From Nothopassalora personata (taxonomy: Eukaryota > Ascomycota > Dothideomycetes > Mycosphaerellales > Mycosphaerellaceae): DNA of 64,000 bases. Below, one piece after another: positions 45,460 through 55,246 of this stretch. The notes below the pieces were generated by a model, which searched no databases, had not been told where the DNA came from, and was given only the letters and a program-made list of their open reading frames with translations. The translations under genes were made by a program, and so were the position numbers. The stretch is taken from the NCBI GenBank assembly GCA_033816765.1, contig CM066295.1, positions 930,001 through 994,000 on the forward strand, in the 5' to 3' direction. Position 1 is the first letter of the stretch. Each line of letters starts with the position of its first letter.

Positions 45460-47950
45460 GCAGTCTCGTGCCGACAGATGTTTGGCGGTGACTGCTATAT
45501 ATGATAAGTCGAGCAGCGGTGTTTGTCACTTGGGCCAAGATTCAGGTGACGCCGACAAACGACAAAGCCGTGTGATGTGATGTGTCAGATGCAACTTGTA
45601 TTGCAAACATGGCGGGAAACTGGAACGTGGACTGGAACAGAGCGGTATATGATATAGCAGATATGACTGCGACATCCGCAGCCGGGAACCTACCCCGAGA
45701 TAATGTCCCACGGTTGCAGACCGCAGTACGTCCGAGTAAGTTTTGCGGTCAGCCCTTTCTACCGGCCGGTCGTGTTCAGTCAGCACATCCGGTTTACCAG
45801 GGTGCCACATAAAGGGACCCTCTACCGAGCTCCAGCTGTGATTTCATGCATGAAGGTTTGGCACGCTGTCCGACTTTCTTCCTATCGTCCAGCGTATTAT
45901 TCGGTCGGTGAGTTACCGCCTCTGTAAGCGGTGTTTGCTCAGGCAGGTTTGAGCGACCACACTACTGCCTCACGCGTCTACGTACCAGTTGACCGCATCA
46001 TAGGTGGTCACGTAGCACTCGATACCAGGCGCTGACACACCACGTCCGTGTTTCGCGTTCAGGCTTTGGTCAGCGGTAATACAGTACAGGACCGAGGTGA
46101 TGGATGCTATTTCGGCTGGTATTCCAAACTATGCTTCTACTCGATGCAGTCTTCCGGACGTGTGCCGAACTTGTTTTGGCCATCGGGATGCAGTCATCGG
46201 TACTTCCAGCCAGCCACATGCCCTTGAGCGTGTAGCAGATCGTCTCCTTCGGGATACCCGTGCGCCATACTTGCAAAGCACAGCAACGATGACGAAGGCA
46301 TCCTATAGCCGGGCGTGGGACCCGGAGCACAAACCAGCTCCGGTTTCTGCCGATTGATCTCACGTACTGACCCCGCGGGGTTTATGACTTGAATCAGGAC
46401 CCTGATGATTTATCCGACGCTATGTAACTTCCTCTCTCCGTGGGGGCCACCCCCAAACGATAATGGCCAGCTGTGTACCACCTACACGAAAATTGGCTTG
46501 TATAGCACGAGCTATCCGGCCGGGCAGCTAGAATTCGCAAGAGTGCAAATTGAAGAGCGTCCAGTTTTGCACATTTGCGCTTTTTGGATTCTTTGTACGT
46601 AGCCTGGGCTACCTATAGTAATAGTTGAAAATGAACAGGTCTATAAGCCGTCGGAACTCCTTAAAAGTCAGGGATGTAGGCTCGTTAGGGTCAAACTTGT
46701 GGGCCAAAACAAGCCCGGATTGTACATAGAAGACGCATCAAGCCTAGGTATAGACCCCTCGAGCGGAGTTTGGGTTTGTGGGAAGCGATTGCAATTGTTC
46801 TGCCGGAGCGGATCTGAGGTGGAGCAGAATTCTAACCTCGTGGTTGTCTCCCTGCAGGAGACCCTGACGTACGACATGCAACATGAAGGCTACGAGTCTG
46901 TTCTGAGAGGAGAACTGTGTTGTGTCGGTGCGTGATGGCACAACAGTCGCATGCAGACATTGCGCTTCACTGTTTAGTACTTCTTCGTGTCTCTCTTCAC
47001 CGCTTGGTCGTGTCTCGTTGGATGCATCCGACTCCTTTTGCGCTGTGCATTGCACTGTTTGCTTCACAATGCCGGCGAACAGGATGTCGACGCCAACCAT
47101 TGCGGGGATATTAGCAACTGCGGCACTCTGTTACTTCGGTCGTAGGTGGAACGAGAACGACTCCGGGACACGGGTCTGATCTGGTCGTCACGGAGCAAAG
47201 CCGGGTGGTTTGCTAGACTTCCTCGACTTCGTGAGGAGTTGAGGGCCTCGGACCGTTCCTCCACGGTCCTGGAGTCTTCGCTCTCGACAAGTATCCAAGA
47301 GAAACCATCATCTCGAGCCGGAAAACGTAGGGCATCATTGCGATCCGCTGCTTCTCGATCGTATGATCCCTAACACTTTTCGCTTTGCGACGCCTGCTGG
47401 GAGAACCAACGACGTAATCACATGCCGACCACACTGCGTTCCTCGGACTCGAGCATCATCTCAAATCGGAAAGTACAACAAAATGCCGTCGAGAGAAGTT
47501 TTTCAGCAATGAAATGACATCAGGTCATCTCCATTCAATGTGCTATGGGATTTCTGCCACAGTGGCCGGGCCCAGGCCGGGGGTAGCTGCTCGTTTCACC
47601 ACGCTTTGTCACGGCCTTCCAAACATGACACATGCATTGTCCAAATCCGCCACACAAGTCTGGCCTCCACATCAGGGTGCAGAACGCAGGGTCAATGATG
47701 ATCATGACGCCAGATAGAACCAAGGGTCAGTGTTCGAGAAGGCAGGGGCTTGAAATGTCTTCAACGAGATATCGCCGGTCGAAGGGCTGACAGCGGTCGC
47801 TCACCGTTGAAGACACGGCCCCTAATGCGTGCCTCCGTTGGTTCCCACTCAGCAGCACTGCCTATCACCCATTTAAGATTGTAGTTTGCTAGGTCAGTCA
47901 CTTGATATTAACGACAGCATAGTCCAACACCGAGAGCTAGGACTTGACCA
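45460..47950. other. Gene-free flank of the transposon block
   Basis: 2.5 kb with balanced base composition and no RIP look, ending where the AT-rich copia LTR begins at about 47,951. No coding sequence, RNA gene or repeat recognised. A 36-codon frame at 47,069 (MPANRMSTPTIAGILATAAL) resembles a membrane anchor but is not supported further. Confidence 0.45.
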
Positions 47951-48203
47951 TGTGTGAAACTAGTGGAGATGGAAGTTTGGAACTAGGGTATTAAGTCTGG
48001 AAATCAGGGTATGAAATACCATGTTTATTACAAGTAGTGGCACCCTTAAGGTGCTTATATAAGTCTTCTTTTGATAAGAGGCCCTTAATCCCTGTAATTC
48101 AGGTGCCTAATCTCATTTCCTAAGAACAAGTAATTACTACACTTAATTAGGTTATGTTACCCTTAGAACCTACTACCTATGCATTATCCTAGCGCTTTAC
48201 ACA
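47951..48203 (-). repeat. Copia 3' LTR
   Basis: On the plus strand this begins TGTGTGAAAC and ends GCTTTACACA, so the element-sense LTR starts TGTGTAAAGC and ends TTTCACACA. A purine tract (GAGTGAGGGGG in element sense, 48,204-48,214) abuts it, as expected for the polypurine tract. The right end is firm; the left end rests on the terminal TG/CA pair and the composition change there. Confidence 0.6.
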
Positions 48204-48208
48204 CCCCC

Positions 48209-49228
48209 TCACTCTACATAGGAACTGAGTAGAGTGATCTTAGCGCTAAGGACCTTTATATCCTTTATGACCTTGTTTATATTATCCTTAACTTTATAGA
48301 TAAGGTCTTCGATAACTCCCTCCTAACTAGTAAGAGTACCCTTTATCTTCTTTTTCGGGGTTTCCTCTTTATTAGTTTCTTCGTCTTAGGGTGCCTCTCT
48401 CTTCTTAGAGGCTATTCCCTTCTTTAGAGTAGACTTAATTATACTCTATTAAATACCCTAAAGCAGCTTAGTGAGGTTATTAATGTTATAGGTAGGTATA
48501 TAATCCTTATTTCCTAGAGTGGTACTCTTATACTAATCTAGGGACTGCTTACTAATTTCCACCCTAGAATCGTGACTAAGGTCGCTATAGATGCCTAAGA
48601 ATTGCTTAATAAGTCTAAGGATAGGCTTAAAGGCCTCATTTTTCTCTCTAAGGTTGAATTTAGGGAGGCGAGGTTTTCGTCCTTTAGCGAGGGTACTAAG
48701 TGACCTATAGACGTAGTTTTGGAGTTAGCTCTTCTACTTAGAGTCCTTATACGCCTTATTCTAAGCCTTTTACTTATCCTCTAATACCTCTTTTGTAGGG
48801 GTCTTCTTTACCCCGTACTTCTTTCTTAGGCTACTATATAGCTTAGTATCGGACTCGTAGCCTATCTCCTAGCTCGCCTTAAGGAGTCGTTGGAATTCTT
48901 TAATAGACATAGAGGACTTGTTTCTAGGGTTTAAGGGTTCTTCTTTAGGTGTAGTTAGTAGAGGTAGCGCGTTCTTAGGCTCGACTAGACCTAAATCAAG
49001 TGGTGTAGGTGTCTTAACTTCTGAAATAGGCTCTATTTTAAGGGTTCTAATGCTTGTGTTCTAGTGTTCTAGGATGTAGTCGTACCCTAGTATAGTGGTT
49101 AAAGGGTAACTAACTAAGCTAAGGGGCTACCTAGTAAGGAGATTAACGGCGGTGCGAAGTGGATTATAAAAGAGAGGGTTGCTAGAAGGATTGAGAAATC
49201 AGATATAGGCTATATTCGCGCTAAGCAT
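48209..49228 (-). pseudogene. Extra copia ORF between pol and 3' LTR, RIP-broken
   Basis: A continuous frame of 340 codons in element sense runs from ATG 49228-49226 (MLSANIAYI) to TGA 48211-48209, broken only by TAG/TAA/TGA codons of the RIP type. Readable parts: SNPLFYNPLRTAVNLLT, YPLTTILGYDYILEH, then a Pro/Glu-rich stretch, KEFQRLLKAS, EIGYESDTKLYSSLRKKYGV, KFNLREKNEAFKPILRLIKQ, and a helical end (VIEDLIYKVKDNINKVIKDI). It ends 5 bp before the LTR. Copia elements normally end with RNase H, so this is an additional gene. TTILGYDYILEHWNT-like sequence faintly recalls the end of a retropepsin (ILGxDxL), but I assign no function. Confidence 0.6.
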
Positions 49229-52139
49229 GTAAGGTTATTACGTTATAAGTGCGTGTGACCGTTAGGTAAGCTTTACTGCGAGTTGTGGGCCTTATATTAT
49301 TCTTAGAAGTCCTTTAGTCCTCTCTAGTTGTAAAGGTAGGGTGTCCTTAGCCCCTAGCTAAATAAATTGCGAGTGTTTATTTTAGAAGTAAAGTAAAGAT
49401 AGCACCCCCTAGCTATTAAAGCGAGGGTATGCCTGTTTGCTAATCTCCTAAATTGAGGTAATTAATAAACCGCTAGTGCTGTTAAGGAGTTAGGACCTTA
49501 GTTAGACCGTCCGCGGCTATCTCCTATGTCCTTACCTAGCTAATTTTAAGACGTCCTGCTTAGTACTGTTCCCTAAGCTAGCATTGTTAGACGTCTACAT
49601 GTCTTATCTTAGTATTAATTCTGCTATTTAGGGTCTTGACAATCCTTATAGTCTACTAGTTATTACAGTATAGCAGTATCCGATTCTCTAATTTAAGGGT
49701 AACTATACTAAAGAGCCTATCCCACTATAAGACCTCTAAGGCGGCGTGACTAAGGGTATATAGCTCTAATTTAGTGCTTAATTTCGTGACTATTCCCTGC
49801 TTAACTGCTCTCTAGTCGATGATCCCCTTAAAAAGGAAAAAGATAAAGGCCTTACTTAATCTACGAGTTTCCTTATCGTCGGTAAATGAGGTATCTAAGG
49901 CCCTATAGAATTCTAGTAGCGTTGAGTCCGAGGGTTTAGGTAGGCCGTAGTACTTAATCGAATAATCCGTAGTGTAGAGAAGGTATTAAATCAAGTGTCT
50001 TACTGCCCTAAGAGCCTCCTTTGTAGGGTTAGTTAGGTACTAAGAAAGAAGAGAGACTGAAAAGGATATATTAGGGCGCGTTTCTACTGCTACGAAGTTC
50101 ACCGATCCTACTTAGGACCTGTAAACGTTAATCTCTTCCGTAGTGGCCTAAAGTTCATTTCTAAGGCCGATATATCCCCCTAGTAGGGGAGTTTCAATCC
50201 TCTTCTCCGGTCTTAAGATACCGTAGCGATAACTAATCTTCTCGATATAGGCCTTCTAGTTGAGTTTAAGGATCCGCTATTAACGATTGCGAGTAATGTG
50301 AATCCCGTAGAACCATTTAATAGGTCCTATTACCTTTATCTCGTATTTGTTAGTTAGTCCTTAAACAAGCTCCTTAGCTCTTAATTCGGATTTTAAGGGC
50401 TAAGTAAAGCAAATATTATCTATATAGAAGAAAACTAGGACTGAAAATTCCCTGTTAATAAAGAGACAGTCCGTAACTTTAGATAGGCCGAGGTCGTTAA
50501 GGGTGTTTTTAAGCTCTAAATACTATAGTAGAGGGGACTCCTTAAATCCGTAAAGGGCTTTATAGCACCTTAGAAGTTTTCCTTCCTTCTTGAATCCTTT
50601 AGGGGTATATATGTATACTAGCGATGGCATAGGGGCATTGAGAAATGCGTTTACGGCGTCTATCTACAGTGTCTTAAGGTTAAAATAGGCCACTAGGGCT
50701 ATTATATACCTAAAGAGTCTTATATAAAGGGTTGCTACGTAGGTTTCCCCTATAGCGTCCTTTTAATCGCCTCGAGCGCACACTCGAGCCTTGCATTTTA
50801 GGAGTTCTGCGTTTTAGTTAAGCTTGTATTTCTATACCTAAGTCATTAACGTTATCGGGTATCCTACTGCTTCGACCTTATTATACTAAGACAGGGTGTT
50901 TATCGTGAATTGCTTCTTAAATTCTTTAACACTTACTGCCCTAAATGCTTCCCTATAAGGGTGTGTGTTAAGGTCCTTCTATCGCTTTAGTTTAGGGGGT
51001 AGTGTGTTCCCTGTTCCGGTTGTTTTAGACGATGTAGTTAAGGTATTACTCTCTTAAGGTCCCTTCGAGAGAGTAGCTAAGACTTTGATCCTTTTAATAG
51101 CAAGAATCGAGTGTACTCGTTCTTCGTCGTACCTCGGTTTCTTGTTCTAATAGATTGTGTCGTAGATATCCTTAGAGTCTAGAGTTTCAGGTCTAGGTCT
51201 AATCAATCCTCTTGACTTATATATATCCCCTAGAGGAACGAATAGTCTAAACAGCTAGAGTTAGGTTTCTAGACCTATTTGCGGATCTGGTTGCAAAGTT
51301 TAGGGGTGTATCCATTAATAATTAAATTCCGATTCCCTCATTTTAATCGGATTATTATATGGGATTTCCTTATCTACCTCTTCTTAAGGTATGCTGTCCC
51401 CTACCCCCTAAGCTTAAGGGGCAGTCGAAAGGTCAATTGTTAATAGCAATTCCTTAAATTGTCCCTTATAGGCTAGCCTTAGAGGTTCTACGTTACATAG
51501 AAGTCTCTCGTTGTCTTAAATAGCTAGTCCGAGGTTAACGTCGTATAGGCCCTCGTACCTTAACTTCTTATTAAAGGTGACATCCCTAGATCTTATAACT
51601 TGTCTATAGGATAGTATCTAGATTCGGTAGATGTTGTGACCTTCAAATCTAACTAAGTAACCGATGTAGCATCGAGAATCTGTTTTATAGGCGCGTAGGC
51701 ATTCTTTCTTATTCGTCTTATAAGCATATACCCTAGAACCTATTTTATAGATATAAGCAAGGCTTAGCTTAATGCCCGTAGCTGCTTTAAATGGGGTCCT
51801 CTAGCCTAACTTCTTAGATGGTGTTCTGTTTATAAGGTAAGTAGCTGTTATAACGATCTTAGGCTATAGGTTTGAAGGTAGGCCTACTAACAATGTTAAT
51901 GCCCTAGTAGTAATAATTAAGTGCTTTCCGGATATTTCTACTAGGTCCTAAGCGGGCATATAGGGGGCAGTTGGTTTCTAAGTAACCCCGTCTCTTAGTA
52001 GCTAAGACTTGAATACTACCCCGTAGGCCTTGTCGTTGTCTAAATACAGTACGGTAAGTAACCTTCTAAAGGATCAAATGAACCTTATAAGTTCTAGGTA
52101 TGCCTCTATTACGTTCTCCTAGGTTCTTCGAGGAAAATT

Positions 52140-52466
52140 CTAGTTAAATTGAAGTCCTGTATCCTTATCGCTAGCATAGAAGGTATATTGATCCCTATTG
52201 TACCCTACATCGAATTCTATAAGGTCAATTAAGATGTCCTTAAGTATCGACGGAGGTCGTATCTTGATCCTAGACCTTCGAGATATCCTCTTATGTCCTT
52301 TTAAGAGGGCACAAGATTCGCACTCGTTAGTTTTAGGTGGTTCCTCTAATCCTACAATCTTAATGCCCTTTACTGCGTCTTGTAGATGTATTATACGCTC
52401 TAGCCTAGGGTGTCTAAGGACCTTATAGTAGTCCTTTATTGTCCTCGGTACTGTAGGTAGGGGCAT
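52140..52466 (-). pseudogene. Copia pre-integrase (GAG-pre-integrase) fragment, longest surviving frame
   Basis: 108 open codons within the copia pol. The zinc-finger core keeps HPRLERIIHL...CESCALLKGHKR, with the usual spacing before the CxxC pair, followed by ILKDILIDLIEFDVGYNRDQ, the entry to the integrase core. It is part of the longer broken pol, not a separate gene. Confidence 0.85.
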
Positions 52467-53093
52467 ACGGCTCCTAGCTATTGCTACGCTCCTTAATTGT
52501 CATTTTAGAGCCTCTACAACTGAAAGTAGGGTACTATCTTCGGATATAGGCTACTTAGTAATCGTTACAGGGTCTCCTTTTGCTAGAGTATCTACATTTA
52601 GGTATAGTAGATCCCCTAATCTATGGACCTTTACTACCCTAGCATTGTTTCTATTATACTAAATATCTGTACGCTCGTCTAAGAATAGACCTTTCTTTCG
52701 CATTTAAGGGAGTGAGATAATATTATAGTAAAATCCTAGAATGTAGAGGGTATTTTTAAGGTTCAAGGTAACTAGGTGTCTATCTAGTAACTTAATACGG
52801 ACCTTTGCGGTACCCTTAACTACTCCTCGAAGGGTAGTAGCCGCTGCGTAGACTAGTGTATCCTTAGGGATTAATTCTAGGGTAAATTCGGCCTTCGTAG
52901 GTTTATTAATTATGTGTACGTTAGACCCCCCATCTAGTAGCTAGGAGTCCTCCTCCGATAAGTTATTAGAGGAGTATACTCCCTAGGTCTTAATTGCGCG
53001 TAGTCCGTATAACCCTCTAGGTCTCGAATCTATTCCCTCTATTCTTTAGTCTTTGTTAGAGTTAGACTAAAGATCCTTTATAAGTTTAAGGGC

Positions 53094-53098
53094 CTTAG
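53094..53098 (+). repeat. Target-site duplication, left copy (CTTAG)
   Basis: Five bases CTTAG directly before the 5' LTR of element A, matched by CTTAG at 55,588-55,592. This is copia sequence duplicated by A's insertion. Confidence 0.95.
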
Positions 53099-53439
53099 TG
53101 TTACGGTTCGGTTCAGGAAGAACCCACAGCCACTCATTCTTCGGGAAGGACCGAAACTGAGCAGGTCGACTTCGCTCAGACTGATCAGCTCAGTGATCAG
53201 TTCGCTCAGTCTGCTCAGTGATCAGTCTGCTCAGTCTGATCAGTTACGCCAAGACATGGCACTATATAGACGACGCTTCTTTACGAGTAGATAGGAGCCT
53301 CGTGCTCAACTCAAATCAACACTCTTGTGTTAAGTTGCAACCTTGTAGTGAACTCTCGTTCACACTACTTTAGAGACATATCGAGGATCGACACTTCCTA
53401 GGCCACCCACGTGACGAGGGACAAGGCCCAACCGCAACA
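53099..53439 (+). repeat. Element A 5' LTR
   Basis: 341 bp, TGTTACGGTTCGG ... CCGCAACA. U3 holds a CGG-N6-CCG inverted triplet (53,142-53,153) and a cluster of CTCAG/TGATCAG repeats (53,175-53,253). A TATATA box (53,263-53,268) is followed 34-39 bp later by GTGCTCAA (53,302-53,309), the probable RNA start. The 65-bp block from the GTTACGCC before the TATA box to CTCAACTC is shared with element C's LTR. Confidence 0.95.
53263..53309 (+). promoter_or_regulatory. Predicted core promoter and RNA start in element A LTR
   Basis: TATATA at 53,263 with the predicted start at G53,302 (39 bp from the first T). The same block occurs in element C's LTR with only RIP-type changes. The start site is inferred from the TATA distance and from complementarity to the primer-binding site. 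Confidence 0.6.
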
Positions 53440-53441
53440 CT

Positions 53442-53449
53442 TTGAGCAC
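53442..53449 (+). other. Self-priming primer-binding site of element A
   Basis: TTGAGCAC lies two bases after the 5' LTR. It is the exact complement of GTGCTCAA at 53,302-53,309, the predicted 5' end of the element RNA. This is the arrangement of Tf1/sushi elements, in which the RNA's own 5' end folds back as primer. No tRNA 3'-end complement (TGG...) is visible here. Confidence 0.6.
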
Positions 53450-53478
53450 CAAAAGCCGCGGGGAGTGCTATCGATTAT

Positions 53479-54468
53479 ATGTCTGGGAGAGACGCTACCC
53501 GGAGTCCGTCACGACAACAGCCACAGTCAACTGGCATCACGGAACGAATGAGCGAAATGTCGATTACAGGAAGCAGCAAGAACAACAACACTCCTATGGG
53601 CATGCTGAACCCATTGGACCACCACCGTGCACCTAAGGTGTCCACGCCGGAGACGTTCGACGGGACTAAGGACAAACTGGAGGCTTTTCAACTGCAGGTT
53701 CAGTTGTACCTTCACTTCAACGCACACCAGTTTCAAGGCGAGGCCAGCAAGGTCTTGTACGCCGCATCCTTCCTACGTGGAAAAGCAGCTAGAGGATTCC
53801 GACCATACCTCAAGGACTGGCTCCATAACCAGGGTGAGGGGGAAACACCGAAAACGGAGACTCGAAAAATTTTTCACGACTACGACGAGTTTGAGACGAA
53901 ACTTGATGATCTATACGGGATACCTAATGAGGAGGTATACGCCGACCGACATATCCGACAACTTCGACAGACCACTTCTGTAGCGCTATACGCCTCAGAG
54001 TTCCAAGGATATGCCGCCGACCTGGAATGGAACGACGCAGCACTGCGATCGCAATTCTACCTCGGACTAAAGGACAATGTCAAAGCTGAGCTATCCCGAA
54101 ACGCCAGCGTCGTTACGCTAGGGGCGATGATTAAGGTAGCAAAGGAAATCGACGAAAGGCTCCAGGATTTGAGATACGACCGATTCGTACAGCCTGGATA
54201 CCAGAGACCCGCCGCGGGCGGAAGAGGGGGCTTCAAGGCCAGAAGTCAGGACCCTAGTTACGGAGACCCAATGGAATTGGACGTAACGGAGCGTAGGACA
54301 GGAAGGGGGCTGAAGAGCAAAGGTTCCACCTGCTACGTATGTGGCGAGCAAGGCCACTTTGCAAAGAACTGCAAGAAAAAGAACATGGTTAGCCGCGAGT
54401 TCAACGCAATGATTCGCGAAGAGAATACATACCAGGAATGCGAGAACTTCTTCTCGAAATCTGCCTAG
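53479..54468 (+). CDS. Element A Gag (retrotransposon capsid/nucleocapsid)
   Basis: Intact 329-residue frame, ATG 40 bp after the LTR. The capsid region (about 55-235) has the Retrotrans_gag pattern: FDGTKDKLEAFQLQVQLYLH, SFLRGKAARGFRPYLKDWL, LYGIPNEEVYADRHIRQLRQ, YASEFQGYAADLEWNDAALR, then FYLGLKDNVKAELSRNASVV. A Gly/Arg-rich linker precedes a single CCHC zinc knuckle CYVCGEQGHFAKNC (285-298), followed by KKKNMVSREFNAMI. Gag packages the element RNA into virus-like particles. Element B's broken gag has matching blocks (YLRGSA, IKPYLKEYL, GLKDSVKDEL, NIVRREQFN), so both belong to one Ty3/gypsy lineage. No frameshift site or pol follows. Confidence 0.93.
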   Translation: MSGRDATRSPSRQQPQSTGITERMSEMSITGSSKNNNTPMGMLNPLDHHRAPKVSTPETFDGTKDKLEAFQLQVQLYLHFNAHQFQGEASKVLYAASFLRGKAARGFRPYLKDWLHNQGEGETPKTETRKIFHDYDEFETKLDDLYGIPNEEVYADRHIRQLRQTTSVALYASEFQGYAADLEWNDAALRSQFYLGLKDNVKAELSRNASVVTLGAMIKVAKEIDERLQDLRYDRFVQPGYQRPAAGGRGGFKARSQDPSYGDPMELDVTERRTGRGLKSKGSTCYVCGEQGHFAKNCKKKNMVSREFNAMIREENTYQECENFFSKSA

Positions 54469-54577
54469 CAGAAACAACCTGAGGACAGCAAGGCATCAAA
54501 CAGCGGCTTCTTGATTTGATGGCATAGGACACAGAAGTCAATACAGCGACACAAAAACACGACTACTGGATAAGAAC

Positions 54578-55165
54578 TTACGACAAGGAGGCCAGCGGAG
54601 GGACGGTCCAAGGAAAGGAAGGGTCACACAGCTGTTCCCAATCCTGAGGCGGCATCTGCCAAGGATCGAATTCCTTGCCAGAGGATGTCGTCTCAACGCC
54701 AGCAGCACCTTCCCCCTCCCGATCCTCAGCCTCAAGCTCTTCAAGCTCCTTCGCCACGGCATCGTCGGCCTTGCCGGATGCGAGGCGAAGCTGCTTGCGA
54801 AGACAAATCTTCTTGGCCTTTTGGCGTATGATACGCTGGGCCAGCTCGGCTTGCTGATGGAGAAGCTCCACCTCCTTCTCCTCCGCACGCTCGAGCTCAC
54901 GTTGGAGACCGTCACGGATATCGCGAAATTTCGTCCACTCGTGTGCCGAAAGTGTCACATCGCAATCGGAGTATCCTTTGCGTATACACTCTGAGCATTT
55001 TCCGGAACGGGGCGACACGATGCACTTCGGACGCTCGGCGAGGGCAGGGACCCTTGCGGCACGGCAATGATGACAAGGAGCCATTTCAACACCGGTTCTC
55101 TCAATATCGATGGCGAGCGCCTTTCTTCGAAGAGATGTTTTAGAAAACGATTTGGAGGAAGACAT
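54578..55165 (-). CDS. Element A antisense ORF: zinc-cluster-like plus coiled-coil protein
   Basis: 195 residues from ATG 55165 (MSSSKSFSKTSLRRKA), antisense to gag and tail-to-tail with it (109 bp apart). A start seven codons upstream is possible; this one matches element C's copy (MSSSRKLSSK) and the LTR distance (81 bp). Six cysteines, C31-x2-C34-x13-C48-x8-C57-x2-C60-x7-C68, in PCHHCRAARV...PKCIVSPRSGKCSECIRKGY, resemble a fungal Zn2Cys6 cluster with a longer first loop. A charged coiled coil follows (about 78-150, REELER-type heptads with ELERAEEKEVELLHQQAELA), then an acidic stretch and a Trp/Pro-rich tail (FDPWQMPPQDWEQLCDPSFP). A DNA-binding dimeric regulator is plausible but unproven. 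Its promoter would lie in the 3' LTR read backwards. Confidence 0.75.
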   Translation of the reverse strand: MSSSKSFSKTSLRRKALAIDIERTGVEMAPCHHCRAARVPALAERPKCIVSPRSGKCSECIRKGYSDCDVTLSAHEWTKFRDIRDGLQRELERAEEKEVELLHQQAELAQRIIRQKAKKICLRKQLRLASGKADDAVAKELEELEAEDREGEGAAGVETTSSGKEFDPWQMPPQDWEQLCDPSFPWTVPPLASLS

Positions 55166-55233
55166 TGCGGGTGCAGCTCGAAACATACGGTGACAAGCGG
55201 GTTATGTAAGAAGTTCCGGGACGGAACTAGACT

Positions 55234-55246
55234 AAGAGGGGGATGG
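55234..55246 (+). other. Element A polypurine tract
   Basis: AAGAGGGGGATGG directly abuts the 3' LTR. Elements B and C carry the matching tracts AAGAGGGGGATAG and AAAGGGGGGATAG (element sense) at the same place. Confidence 0.8.

Larger units (their letters stand above)
49420..53098 (-). pseudogene. Copia pol: protease, integrase, RT, RNase H (RIP-broken)
   Basis: Read on the minus strand with RIP stops. Protease: LLDGGSNVHIINKPTKAEF (about 52,950). Pre-integrase zinc domain in the one surviving 108-codon frame (52,140-52,466): VLRHPRLERIIHLQDAVKGI and ECESCALLKGHK. Integrase core: LYLDNDKAYG and EISGKHLIITTRAL (about 52,030-51,920). RT: ETYVATLYIRLFRYIIALVA, then IDAVNAFLNAPMP (about 50,680), CYKALYGFKESPLL, and FFYIDN in place of the YVDD active site (about 50,430). 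RNase H: LDTSFTDDKETRR and ELYTLSHAALEVL (about 49,900-49,750), ending EIAADGLTKVLTP and FINYLNLGD near 49,420. All catalytic regions carry changes that make the enzyme non-functional. Confidence 0.85.

Noticed and set aside
47069..47373. Small gene with a membrane-anchor-like start
   Set aside because: The hydrophobic start and the following charged frame are one base out of register and no convincing intron joins them.
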